Made by a program: the position numbers and the translations under genes
Notes under the pieces: model-generated
What the model was told of the DNA's origin: nothing
Databases searched by the model: none
Seen by the model: the letters and a program-made list of their open reading frames with translations, nothing else
Shown: positions 1 to 6,685 of the stretch, one piece after another
Position numbering within the stretch: the stretch's first letter is position 1
How the letters are laid out: each line of letters begins with the position of its first letter
Assembly (NCBI GenBank): GCA_016210825.1
Contig: JACQTM010000389.1
Span: 1 to 11,674 of the forward strand
Reading direction: 5' to 3'
Length of the DNA: 11,674 nucleotides
Source: Hyphomicrobiales bacterium
GTDB taxonomy: Bacteria > Pseudomonadota > Alphaproteobacteria > Rhizobiales > Xanthobacteraceae

Positions 1-185
1 AAGTTGAAGTCGGTGACGGTCCGCATTGTCGTATGGCCGACGATCTTTAGCGCCGGCCCGCCACCGACGAGATAGCCAAAACCGCTCACCCCCACCAAGC
101 CCATTGCCATGCCGACGGGCACGCGCAGCAGCATCAGTGCGAACAGGCTGACGAAACCGATGACGGCGACGGCGTCGGCGCTCAT
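1..185 (-). CDS. dctM: TRAP transporter large permease subunit (DctM family), 5' part only
   Basis: Only the first 61 codons are in the window; the gene continues beyond the left edge. The translation starts MSADAVAVIGFVSLF and has a hydrophobic first helix, then RVPVGMAMGLVGVSGFGYL, which is the usual N-terminal pattern of DctM-type large TRAP permeases: a first membrane helix, a short loop with a V-P-V/I motif and a glycine-rich second helix. In TRAP systems this subunit forms the transport channel and drives uptake with a sodium or proton gradient. The start codon lies 7 bases beyond the stop of the small-subunit gene, so the two are almost certainly co-transcribed and translationally linked. 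The order binding protein, small subunit, large subunit is the classic dctPQM order. The identification rests on this N-terminus plus context; the substrate cannot be read from it. Confidence 0.88.
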   Translation of the reverse strand, partial: MSADAVAVIGFVSLFALMLLRVPVGMAMGLVGVSGFGYLVGGGPALKIVGHTTMRTVTDFN

Positions 186-192
186 GCGCTGC

Positions 193-705
193 TCATTCGA
201 CCGGCCTTATCAGCGGGTCGCGCTGCAGCAGTTCCGGGTGGAAAACGAGCCGGTAGGTGCGCACGGCAATCAAGAGAACAGCCGCCAGATCGCCGATCCA
301 GGCAAGAGCGTAAAACCGCCAGACCGGGATACGAAGGTCGAAGGTGAGTAGATTGGCGTCGCGCGTGCTCACCACTTTGTCAAACAGCGTGTAGGTCTGA
401 ACGGCGACAACGAACAATAGGACGAGCGTCGCGAAGACGTCGATCATGCGCTGATAGCGCGGACCGACATTGGCCCAGATCAGATCGACGGTGATGTGGG
501 TGCCGCGATAACTGGTTGCCGCGATCCCCCAGAAGATCAGGATTCCGAGCAGAAGCTGTCCAAAATCATAAGCGTCAGGAATTTGGATGCTGAAGAAATA
601 CCGCAGCATGACGGAGATGAACACGTCCAGCGCGACGATGCCGACAAAGAAGGCGGCGATCCATTCGATCGAATCGATGAAACGATCCATGTATTTGCTG
701 GGCAT
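193..705 (-). CDS. dctQ: TRAP transporter small permease subunit (DctQ family)
   Basis: A 170-residue protein with four predicted membrane helices at roughly residues 13-36, 48-65, 87-108 and 131-149, which is the DctQ topology and length. The first helix ends in SVMLRYFF, and the second is followed by SYRGTHITVDLI, a conserved DctQ-like loop (small residue, R-G-x-H-I-x-V-D). DctQ proteins sit in the inner membrane beside DctM and help dock the substrate-loaded binding protein. The start at 705 has a GGAAGA ribosome-binding sequence about 9 bases upstream; an internal Met at codon 6 is a less likely start. It is separated from the binding-protein gene by a 146-base spacer holding two inverted repeats, but only 7 bases separate it from dctM. 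The family call is firm; the transported substrate is inferred from neighbouring aromatic genes. Confidence 0.93.
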   Translation of the reverse strand: MPSKYMDRFIDSIEWIAAFFVGIVALDVFISVMLRYFFSIQIPDAYDFGQLLLGILIFWGIAATSYRGTHITVDLIWANVGPRYQRMIDVFATLVLLFVVAVQTYTLFDKVVSTRDANLLTFDLRIPVWRFYALAWIGDLAAVLLIAVRTYRLVFHPELLQRDPLIRPVE

Positions 706-851
706 GGTCTTAGTCTTCCGCGAAGGCCGTGCTATCCGAAACGCTCTTTACCCGTTTCGATGAACAGTGACGGCGGCGAAAGAGATCCCCCCGCCGTCCC
801 CCTGCGCGATCGGGCGGCTGAGCAGGCCGCCATCAATGGCGTTTTCAGGAA
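706..851 (-). other. dctP-dctQ spacer with two inverted repeats
   Basis: This 146-base gap is long for the inside of an operon. It holds two perfect inverted repeats: GACGGCGG (769-776) with CCGCCGTC (791-798), separated by 14 bases, and CGAAACG (737-743) with CGTTTCG (753-759), separated by 9 bases. In the minus-strand transcript the GC-rich stem comes first, shortly after the dctP stop codon. Neither is followed by a run of U, so they do not look like standard intrinsic terminators. Intercistronic stem-loops after binding-protein genes are known in other transport operons to protect the upstream message and raise the ratio of binding protein to membrane subunits; that role is inferred here. 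Confidence 0.5.
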
Positions 852-1904
852 CTACTTCGCGGCAGCGTTGTATTTCGCCAGGCTCGCCTGCAATTCCTTC
901 ATCACGACCTCGGGGTCGACGCCGGCCTTGCGGGCATTGTCGGCCCAAGCCTTGCGCAGTGGCTCGGCCGCCTTGCGCCATGCGGCCAGCTGGGCATCGG
1001 AGATCGGATAGACCTCGTGACCGGGCTCGGCCTTGAGCTTGGCGACGCCGGCACTTTCGAAATCCGCCCACCGGAATGCGACAGCCTGCACCCATTCATT
1101 GGTGCAATGGTTGTCGATCACTTTCTTCTGCGCGGCCGACATCTGGTTGTAGGTGCCCTTGCTGAAGACGAAGGCGAAGGTAGTCACATAGAGCGGCGCG
1201 TCCATGTGATACTTGACGACCTTGTCGATGCCAAACAGCGGGATCGACCCCCAGGGGAAGGTCACAGCTTCGGCGACCCCTTTGTCGATGATGTCACGCA
1301 CCTCGGGCGCCGACGCCTGCACATTGGTGCCACCAAGCTGGGTGACAAGCGTTGCGATCGTTGCATGTGCTGGACGAATCTTCATGCCCTTGATGTCATC
1401 GGGTACCATGATCTTCTTGGTCTTGGAATGGAACGTGCCGGGATCGTGCAGGAAGGCGAGGCAAAACTTCACGTCCTTCATCTCGCGCTCGGCGTATTTG
1501 CGGTACCAGGCATCGAAGGCCTGCGACCCGCCTTTGGCGTTGGAGATCAGGAACGGCAACTCGCCGGCGCCGATGATTGGGAAACGGCCGGGCTGATAGC
1601 CGGGATTGATGTAGGTGAGGTCGGCGATGCCGTCGCGCGCCATGTCGTAATGATCGAAGGCCTTGCCGAGCTGTTGCGACGGATAAACTTTGTACTTGAT
1701 CGTTCCGCCGGATGTTTTTTCGACCGAGGCGCCCCATTCCTCGAGCGCTTTCTGCAACGGATGCGACGGCGGCACCCAGTGCGCGAGCTTGAGCTCGAAG
1801 GTCTTGTCTTGAGCAATTGACGGCGCGGACATGCTCAGCATCGCAAGACCAGCGGATACCGAGACGAGTGCGCCAAGCATTGTCGTGGCCTTACGCGACC
1901 TCAT
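852..1904 (-). CDS. dctP: TRAP transporter periplasmic substrate-binding protein (DctP family)
   Basis: The 350-residue protein starts at 1904, where a strong GGGAGGAAAGCA ribosome-binding site precedes the ATG; the frame stays open upstream to 1949, but that start is less credible. Residues 1-31 form a signal peptide (MRSRK basic end, hydrophobic core, likely cleavage after SIA), so the mature protein is periplasmic. Then come ELKLAHWVPPSHPL near residue 37 and LPFLISNA near 116, both DctP-like. GMKIRPAH near 173-180 contains the family arginine (R177) that normally contacts the substrate carboxylate. The protein binds an organic acid and hands it to DctQM. DctP-type proteins bind many acids. 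The regulator and hydroxycinnamate genes next door suggest an aromatic acid, as shown for the TarPQM TRAP system of Rhodopseudomonas palustris, but the ligand is not proven by sequence. Confidence 0.95.
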   Translation of the reverse strand: MRSRKATTMLGALVSVSAGLAMLSMSAPSIAQDKTFELKLAHWVPPSHPLQKALEEWGASVEKTSGGTIKYKVYPSQQLGKAFDHYDMARDGIADLTYINPGYQPGRFPIIGAGELPFLISNAKGGSQAFDAWYRKYAEREMKDVKFCLAFLHDPGTFHSKTKKIMVPDDIKGMKIRPAHATIATLVTQLGGTNVQASAPEVRDIIDKGVAEAVTFPWGSIPLFGIDKVVKYHMDAPLYVTTFAFVFSKGTYNQMSAAQKKVIDNHCTNEWVQAVAFRWADFESAGVAKLKAEPGHEVYPISDAQLAAWRKAAEPLRKAWADNARKAGVDPEVVMKELQASLAKYNAAAK

Positions 1905-2110
1905 TGCTTTCCTCCCTCGTTCGTATTTTTGTTGCAGGCTTGATTTCATGGCGATTCAGCCTCAACTCAGTATCGTTGTAAAGCGGATAGTTTGATATAA
2001 AACGAATGCGCGCCGTCCAGGCGCCAGCTATGATCGCCTTGCGACGATCAACATGTCGAGCATTGATCTTGTCCCAACCGAAATCGAAATCCAAAGCCGA
2101 TAAAAACTCC
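1905..2110. promoter_or_regulatory. Divergent promoter region between dctP and the MarR-type gene
   Basis: This 206-base region separates the leftward transporter operon from the rightward regulator gene and must hold promoters for both. It contains the palindrome at 1990-2003 and an AT-rich stretch around 1971-2003. A TATAAA sequence (1996-2001), overlapping the palindrome, could be a -10 element for the rightward gene, but no well-spaced -35 is clear, so exact promoters are not assigned. The dctP ribosome-binding site lies just inside the left edge. A regulator gene divergent from the operon it controls, with its operator between, is a common MarR-family arrangement. Confidence 0.6.
1990..2003. 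promoter_or_regulatory. Candidate MarR operator, copy 1
   Basis: The sequence GTTTGATATAAAAC is an imperfect palindrome with six of seven base pairs matching about its centre. It matches the site at 6643-6656 in 13 of 14 positions, and that copy also lies in a divergent promoter region of this locus. It overlaps a TATAAA -10-like sequence of the regulator gene and lies about 86-99 bases upstream of the dctP start. Position, symmetry and recurrence support an operator for the adjacent MarR-family protein; this is inference from sequence, not demonstrated binding. Confidence 0.5.
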
Positions 2111-2563
2111 ATGCCTTCTGTTGCCGCGGAGGAAGTCGACTTCGGCGTACTGGAAAATTGGGTCGGCTTCCAATTGCGCATGGCGCAATCGGCCTCGTTC
2201 CAGGCTTTCGCGCGACTGTCGCATCAGTCCGGCATGCGGCCGGGCCGCTTCGCCACGCTCTATCTCATCGGTCGTAACCCGGGCATCAGCCAAACGGCGC
2301 TTAGCCGCGCCAACGGCAAGGACAAGTCATCGCTGACCCCCGTGCTCAACGATCTCGTTCGTCGCGGCTTCGTGCATCGCGCACGCACGCGCAACGACCG
2401 GCGCACCTATCGACTGACACTCACGCCGGATGGCCGCAAGCTGCTCGACCAGCTGAACCGATGCGCGCAGCGCCACGACCGCAATCTCGACCGACTGATC
2501 GGCCGCCGCGACGTACCGCGCTTTCTCGAGATTCTTCGCAAGATCGCAACCGAGATTGCGTGA
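2111..2563 (+). CDS. MarR-family transcriptional regulator
   Basis: A protein of 150 residues, usual for MarR, if started at 2111 (MPSVAAEEVDFG). The frame is open back to 2006, but the extra 35 residues are basic and unlike the family. No good ribosome-binding site precedes 2111, so the start is uncertain. The fold is visible: a dimerisation helix at residues 12-38, a winged helix-turn-helix at about 45-105 with recognition helix DKSSLTPVLNDLVRRGFV (71-88), wing RNDRRTYRLTLT (94-105), and a C-terminal dimer helix to 150. MarR proteins bind palindromic operators as dimers and usually release DNA on binding a phenolic acid or its CoA ester. Related regulators such as CouR of R. palustris control hydroxycinnamate genes. 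Divergence from the TRAP operon, and matching palindromes here and before the ech operon, suggest it controls both. Its stop lies 8 bases from that of the convergent thioesterase gene. Confidence 0.88.
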   Translation: MPSVAAEEVDFGVLENWVGFQLRMAQSASFQAFARLSHQSGMRPGRFATLYLIGRNPGISQTALSRANGKDKSSLTPVLNDLVRRGFVHRARTRNDRRTYRLTLTPDGRKLLDQLNRCAQRHDRNLDRLIGRRDVPRFLEILRKIATEIA

Positions 2564-2571
2564 AGCGCTTG

Positions 2572-2994
2572 TTACTTTGTCTTGAAGCTTGTTACCAACT
2601 CGGCGGGGATTGGCTCGGACCTGATGCGGCCCGGTTCGTCCGGGTCGGGCGCGATCCACACTCTTGTCTCGAAACATTCGACGGCCAGCGCGCCGTCATT
2701 GAGCACGCGGTGGATGACCTCGAAGCTCGACCGGCCAATCTTCGCAAACGTCGATTCGATCGTGATGTCGTCGCCGAAGCGCGATGGAATCATGAAGCGC
2801 ACGCGCGTGTCGACAAGCGGATAACCGGAGAAATTATATTTCCGGAACAATTCGTACTTCGTGAGCCCCGACGCCGCGGTGATCAGCATCGTCGTGCTGT
2901 GATCGAACATGGCGATATAGCGCGGATAGAAGACGATGCCTGCGGGGTCGCAATCTCCCCATTCGATGCGAAGCGTGCGGCTATTGGTCAGCAT
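2572..2994 (-). CDS. Acyl-CoA thioesterase, 4-hydroxybenzoyl-CoA thioesterase family
   Basis: A single hot-dog domain of 140 residues, the normal length. The N-terminal motif IEWGDCDPAGIVFYPRY (residues 10-26) closely resembles IEFGDCDPAGIVWFPNY of the Pseudomonas sp. CBS3 4-hydroxybenzoyl-CoA thioesterase. D16 corresponds to its catalytic Asp17, so the Pseudomonas-type active site is intact. Such enzymes hydrolyse aromatic acyl-CoA esters, here most plausibly 4-hydroxybenzoyl-CoA or vanilloyl-CoA, to the free acid and CoA in the cytoplasm. It is the last gene of the four-gene leftward operon, 43 bases after the dehydrogenase gene, and would release the side-chain-shortened product. The start at 2994 has only a weak ribosome-binding site. 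A broader acyl-CoA specificity cannot be ruled out from sequence. Confidence 0.9.
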   Translation of the reverse strand: MLTNSRTLRIEWGDCDPAGIVFYPRYIAMFDHSTTMLITAASGLTKYELFRKYNFSGYPLVDTRVRFMIPSRFGDDITIESTFAKIGRSSFEVIHRVLNDGALAVECFETRVWIAPDPDEPGRIRSEPIPAELVTSFKTK

Positions 2995-3037
2995 GGCCGG
3001 ACTTGGTGCTTTTTTTCCGAGGCGATCGCCTGAGGTC

Positions 3038-3799
3038 TCAACGCGGAGCCATGCGCAGCGCGCCGTCGAGCCGTATCACCTCGCCGTTGAGATAACGGTT
3101 GCCGACGATGTGCATCACGAGATCGGCGAACTGTTCCGGCTGGCCGAGCAGCTTGGGGAAGGGGACCGAGGCGGCAAGGCTTTTCTGCACGTCCTCTGAC
3201 AGTGCCGCGAGCATCGGCGTCATGAAAATGCCCGGCGCGATCGCGTTGACGCGGATGCCGAACTGGGCGATCTCGCGCGCCGCCGGCAGCGTCAGCGCGA
3301 CGACGCCGCCCTTGGACGCGGAATAAGCCGCCTGGCCGATCTGGCCCTCATAGGCCGCGACCGACGCCGTCGAGACGACGACGCCGCGCTCGCCGTCGTC
3401 GAGTTCCGGCGCCGATTGCAGGTCGGCCGCCACGAGCCGCAGCATGTTGAAGGTGCCGATCAGGTTGATCTTGATGACGCGCTCGAAATCGGAAAGCGGC
3501 ATCGGTCCGTCGCGGCCGACGATGCGCTTCGCCGGACCGATCCCGGCGCAATTGACGAGAATACGCGCCGTGCCGTGCTTGGCCTTCGCGTCCTTAAGCG
3601 CTGCGGCCGCATTGTCGGGGTCGGTCACATCGCAGCGGATGGCGATGCCGCCGATCGTGCCGGCGAGCGCGCGGGCGCCATCGATGTTGACATCAAGCAG
3701 AGCAACCTTGGCGCCGCCCGCAGCGAGCTTGCGCGCGCAGGCGGCGCCTAATCCGGAAGCCGCGCCTGTCACGATCGCCGCATGTCCCTTGGTATCCAT
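3038..3799 (-). CDS. Short-chain 3-hydroxyacyl-CoA dehydrogenase (SDR family, HSD17B10-like)
   Basis: A classical short-chain dehydrogenase of 253 residues. The nucleotide-binding motif TGAASGLG is at 11-18, D36 after the second strand favours NAD over NADP, NCAG is at 83-86, and the catalytic set is N111, S146, Y159 and K163. The stretches TASVAAYEGQIGQAAYSASKGG (144-165) and LNGEVIRLDGALRM (237-250) closely resemble human type-2 3-hydroxyacyl-CoA dehydrogenase (HSD17B10), so a beta-hydroxyacyl-CoA substrate is likely rather than a generic alcohol. It would oxidise the 3-hydroxy-3-arylpropionyl-CoA made by the upstream hydratase to the beta-ketoacyl-CoA. It starts 26 bases after the CoA-ligase stop, with an AAAGGA ribosome-binding site in the gap. 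A dedicated dehydrogenase here is the main sign of a beta-oxidative route. Confidence 0.92.
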   Translation of the reverse strand: MDTKGHAAIVTGAASGLGAACARKLAAGGAKVALLDVNIDGARALAGTIGGIAIRCDVTDPDNAAAALKDAKAKHGTARILVNCAGIGPAKRIVGRDGPMPLSDFERVIKINLIGTFNMLRLVAADLQSAPELDDGERGVVVSTASVAAYEGQIGQAAYSASKGGVVALTLPAAREIAQFGIRVNAIAPGIFMTPMLAALSEDVQKSLAASVPFPKLLGQPEQFADLVMHIVGNRYLNGEVIRLDGALRMAPR

Positions 3800-3825
3800 G
3801 GAATGTCCTTTGTGCGCGAACCGGT

Positions 3826-5715
3826 TCAGGGTCGATGATCGATTGCGATAAGACGTGCGGAAGGCTGCATGGTGTAAAGCTTTTCGACGATATCGGCGCG
3901 GCGATTGAGCACCGCGCGCTGGTTGATTGATCCTTTGTCGGTCATCTCGCCGCTGTCGAGCGACGGCGGTTCAGCCAACAGCATCGCACGGCACACGCGG
4001 TTCGAGCTTCCCGTCGCGGTCTTGGCAAACGAATTGAGCAGGAAACGAAACTCCTTCGTCACCCGCGGATCGGCGCACACGTCGTGCGGCGCCGCCTGCG
4101 CGGGCAAGTCCGGGGTAAGCCTGCGGCATGCATCGATATTTGGAAAGATTAGGATTGCGAGTTCATCCCGGCTTTCGCCGGCAATGACCACATCGCGCAT
4201 GAACGGCTCGAAATGCGCGAGCAAGCGCGCGCGCAACGGGCCGACGCTGACCCATGTGCCGGTCGCGAGCTTGAAGTCCTCGACGATTCGACCGTCGAAC
4301 AGCAGCCCGCGGCTTGGGTCGCGCGGGTCTTCGAACTTGAGGGCGTCACCGAGCTTGTAGAAGCCTTCGTCATCGAACGCATTGGCGGTGAGCTTAGGTT
4401 CGCGCCAATAGCCGGGCGTGATGCTGGGCCCACGCACGCGTGCTTCGAATTTGTCGCCGCTTGGAACGAGCTTGAGTTCCACGCCCGTCGCCGGAAGGCC
4501 CATATTGGCCGAATCCATGCTCTCCCATGTACGGCCAAGCGCGAAGGGGGCGGTTTCCGTGGAGCCGAAGCCGGTGAGGAAAAGAATGCGCTCGCCGCAG
4601 GTCTCGATGGCGAGCCTTTTCATTTCGTCGAACACCGATTGCGATAATGCGGCGCCGGCAAACCACAGCACCTTCAGCCGGCTGAAGAATGTCTTTCGCA
4701 ATTCGGCGTCGGCGCGGAAAAAGGGAATGAGGGCCTCGTAGCCCTTCGGCACGGTGAAGTACCAGGTGCAGGCGACGTCGCGCAAATTTTTCACGGTGGT
4801 TTCGATTGCGCCAGGCAACGGCTTGCCTTCGTCGATGTAGAGCGTACCGCCGTTATAAATGACGAATCCAACATCGTGATTTCCACCGGCCGTATGGTGC
4901 CAGGGCGCCCAATCGACGATGACGGGCGGTTCGTCCTGAAAATAGGCGAGGGCGGTGCGCAGCATCTCCTGGTTCGAGCACCACATGCGCTGGGTGTTGA
5001 TCACGCCTTTCGGCACCCCGGTCGAACCCGAGGTGAATAATATTTTTGCAATCGTATCGGGCCCAACCTTGGCGTGCGCGGCATCGACCGCCGACGTGGG
5101 CGGCATGACGGTCAATTCCTCGAACAGCGTCATCGGCCGGTTGGGAAGCTGGTTGCGGCCGACCACGATCTCGACGCCGGGCGGCACCACCGCGTCGATC
5201 GCCTTGGCGAATACGGCGCCGTCGTCGGCGAACACCAACCCGGGCGTCAACAAATTGAAGATGTGCCGGAGCTTGCCGAAGTCCTGGGAGATCAGCGAAT
5301 AAGCCGGCGAAATCGGCACATAGGCGACGCCGATGTAGTTTGCCGCCAACCCCAGCAGCGCGTGCTGAAGACTGTTTCCGGACAGAATGGCAATCGGCCG
5401 GTCGGCGGAAAGATTTCGATTGAGCAGAGATTCGCCGATGGCTCTGATCGTCGCCAGCGCACCGGCATAACTGATCTTGCGCCATTCGCCGCGTTCGTCG
5501 CGCTGCGCCATGAAGACGCGGTCTGGCTCGGTCTTCGCCCAATGCACCAGTTTCTCGGTGAGCTTGTCCGGGTAGGGACCGAGCTTGCGCGGCGAGCGCA
5601 GATAGATCGTGCCGTCGGCCTTGCGCTCGACATTCACCTCCGGACGGCCGAGCCGCACCGCGCGCACCGGCGGGGCAGTCACGTCATGACGGGTCGGGCG
5701 CAGCGGGTTGGACAT
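3826..5715 (-). CDS. fcs: Feruloyl-CoA/hydroxycinnamoyl-CoA synthetase (AMP-forming)
   Basis: A 629-residue acyl-adenylating enzyme. It has the phosphate-binding loop LFTSGSTGVPKG (226-237), adenine-site motif GFGSTETAP (382-390), YKLGD (453-457) with the ATP-ribose Asp, hinge-region FDGR (473-476), and K594 in MTDKGSINQR as the adenylation lysine. The opening RSPRKLGPYPDKLTEKLVHWA (40-60) and the length of over 600 residues are typical of the bacterial feruloyl-CoA synthase branch, not plant-type 4-coumarate ligases of about 550. It would convert ferulate, p-coumarate or caffeate plus ATP and CoA to the CoA ester, the entry step of the pathway. It follows the hydratase gene by 46 bases. The ATG at 5715 has no purine-rich ribosome-binding site; instead a 19-base palindrome directly abuts it. 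Exact substrate preference is not readable. Confidence 0.9.
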   Translation of the reverse strand: MSNPLRPTRHDVTAPPVRAVRLGRPEVNVERKADGTIYLRSPRKLGPYPDKLTEKLVHWAKTEPDRVFMAQRDERGEWRKISYAGALATIRAIGESLLNRNLSADRPIAILSGNSLQHALLGLAANYIGVAYVPISPAYSLISQDFGKLRHIFNLLTPGLVFADDGAVFAKAIDAVVPPGVEIVVGRNQLPNRPMTLFEELTVMPPTSAVDAAHAKVGPDTIAKILFTSGSTGVPKGVINTQRMWCSNQEMLRTALAYFQDEPPVIVDWAPWHHTAGGNHDVGFVIYNGGTLYIDEGKPLPGAIETTVKNLRDVACTWYFTVPKGYEALIPFFRADAELRKTFFSRLKVLWFAGAALSQSVFDEMKRLAIETCGERILFLTGFGSTETAPFALGRTWESMDSANMGLPATGVELKLVPSGDKFEARVRGPSITPGYWREPKLTANAFDDEGFYKLGDALKFEDPRDPSRGLLFDGRIVEDFKLATGTWVSVGPLRARLLAHFEPFMRDVVIAGESRDELAILIFPNIDACRRLTPDLPAQAAPHDVCADPRVTKEFRFLLNSFAKTATGSSNRVCRAMLLAEPPSLDSGEMTDKGSINQRAVLNRRADIVEKLYTMQPSARLIAIDHRP

Positions 5716-5734
5716 TTGTTGTCATTAACAACAA
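5716..5734. promoter_or_regulatory. 19-base palindrome directly before the fcs start codon
   Basis: TTGTTGTCATTAACAACAA has seven perfectly paired outer bases on each side of a five-base centre. It ends one base from the fcs ATG and fills the place where a ribosome-binding site should be. As DNA it could be an operator for a separate promoter between ech and fcs. As RNA it would form an AT-rich hairpin touching the start codon. It shares the half-site TGTTGT with the minus-strand reading of the candidate operator at 6643-6656, but its spacing differs. Function is unproven. Confidence 0.55.
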
Positions 5735-5761
5735 TTTGGCGGCGCGTGCCAAGACGATCGA

Positions 5762-6568
5762 TCAGTTGCGCAGGGTCTTCGGCGCCCGTTTTTCGAGGAA
5801 ATCCTTCAGCCGCGACTTGGCTTCCTCGTCGCCTTGGGCGATGGCCGAAACGAGCGCCTCCATCAGATAGCCGCCGGCCGGATCACTCTCGGCGATGCGC
5901 GGCAGCGCGTGCATGATGGCGAAATTGGTGAGCGGCGCATTCGCCGCCACGCGCTCGGCGAGCTCGATGCCCTTGCTCAACCCGGCGCCGGCTTCGACGA
6001 GATAGTGGGTAAGGCCCATGTTCTGGCCTTCTTCGGCGCCGTAGGTGCGTCCGGTGAGCATCATGTCCATCATGCGGGCAACGCCGATGAGCCGCGGCAG
6101 GCGCACCGAGCCGCCGCCGCCGACATAGATGCCGCGGCTGCCCTCCGGCAGGGCATAATACGCCGAGCGCTCGGCAACGCGCAGATGACACGCCGCGGCG
6201 AGTTCGAGCCCGCCGCCAACCACCGCGCCGTGCAGCACCGCGATAACCGGCACTTTACCGAATTGCAGGCGGTCGAAGACCCGATGCCACATGCGCGAAT
6301 GTTCGACGCCTTCCGCCACGCCCCGGTGGGACAATTCGGACAGATCGAGGCCGGCGGAAAAATGCTCGCCGGCACCATGTATCACGATGGCCTTGATGCC
6401 CGCCGGCAGCGACATAACGAAGGTCTCGATGCCGAGCACGGTTGTATCGTCGAGGGCGTTGCGTTTCTCGGGCCGCGACAGCCGCAGCAGTGCGATGTCC
6501 CCGCGCCGTTCCGCCGAGAGCGATGGCGGAAGGCGTTGCCAGGTAATGTCCTTAGGCTCTTTCGTCAT
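5762..6568 (-). CDS. ech: Enoyl-CoA hydratase, crotonase family (probable hydroxycinnamoyl-CoA hydratase)
   Basis: A 268-residue crotonase. The start at 6568 is chosen because GAGAACGAAAA precedes it; an in-frame ATG at 6607 has a poorer context. Visible motifs are SRPEKRNALD (31-40), the first oxyanion-hole loop HFSAGLDL (69-76), the second GAVVGGGLELAAA (114-126) and ALPEGSRG (139-146). E122 and E142 align with rat enoyl-CoA hydratase Glu144 and Glu164, so both catalytic acids are kept. In the Pseudomonas hydroxycinnamoyl-CoA hydratase-lyase that makes vanillin, the first of these positions is a serine (Ser123). This protein should therefore hydrate the side-chain double bond of feruloyl- or coumaroyl-CoA, and it is less certain that it also cleaves the product. 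It is the first gene of the leftward operon and divergent from the beta-ketoadipate operon. Confidence 0.88.
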   Translation of the reverse strand: MTKEPKDITWQRLPPSLSAERRGDIALLRLSRPEKRNALDDTTVLGIETFVMSLPAGIKAIVIHGAGEHFSAGLDLSELSHRGVAEGVEHSRMWHRVFDRLQFGKVPVIAVLHGAVVGGGLELAAACHLRVAERSAYYALPEGSRGIYVGGGGSVRLPRLIGVARMMDMMLTGRTYGAEEGQNMGLTHYLVEAGAGLSKGIELAERVAANAPLTNFAIMHALPRIAESDPAGGYLMEALVSAIAQGDEEAKSRLKDFLEKRAPKTLRN

Positions 6569-6642
6569 TTTTCGTTCTCTGGGCCAGGCGGATCGTCTTT
6601 GTTCCATCGGACGCGGTCAAGTCATGCGCGCGCCCGCAGATG

Positions 6643-6656
6643 GTTTGATATACAAC
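6643..6656. promoter_or_regulatory. Candidate MarR operator, copy 2
   Basis: GTTTGATATACAAC differs from the copy at 1990-2003 at one position of 14. Five of seven base pairs match about the centre, with GTT and AAC at the ends. The flanking bases are also AT-rich. A near-identical palindrome in both divergent control regions of one locus is unlikely by chance in DNA this GC-rich. The simplest reading is a shared binding site for the MarR-family protein at 2111-2563, linking uptake and catabolism. Confidence 0.5.
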
Positions 6657-6685
6657 ATAAGACGACACGCTAACCGTGCCGGAAT

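Noticed and set aside
1017..1820. 267-codon plus-strand frame opposite dctP
   Set aside because: Antisense shadow of the binding-protein gene with no family resemblance and no sensible ribosome-binding site.
2006..2110. 35-residue N-terminal extension of the MarR protein
   Set aside because: The extension is basic, does not resemble the family, and would begin within or just after the likely promoter; the start at 2111 gives the normal family length.
6586..6617. Possible minus-strand promoter for ech starting with TTGACC
   Set aside because: The -35-like box is good, but the hexamer at 17 bases spacing (GACGAT) is poor, so no promoter was called.
5074..6673. Two plus-strand frames of about 280 codons opposite fcs and ech
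   Set aside because: Both are shadows of clearly identified genes on the minus strand; their translations are His/Arg-rich and motif-free.
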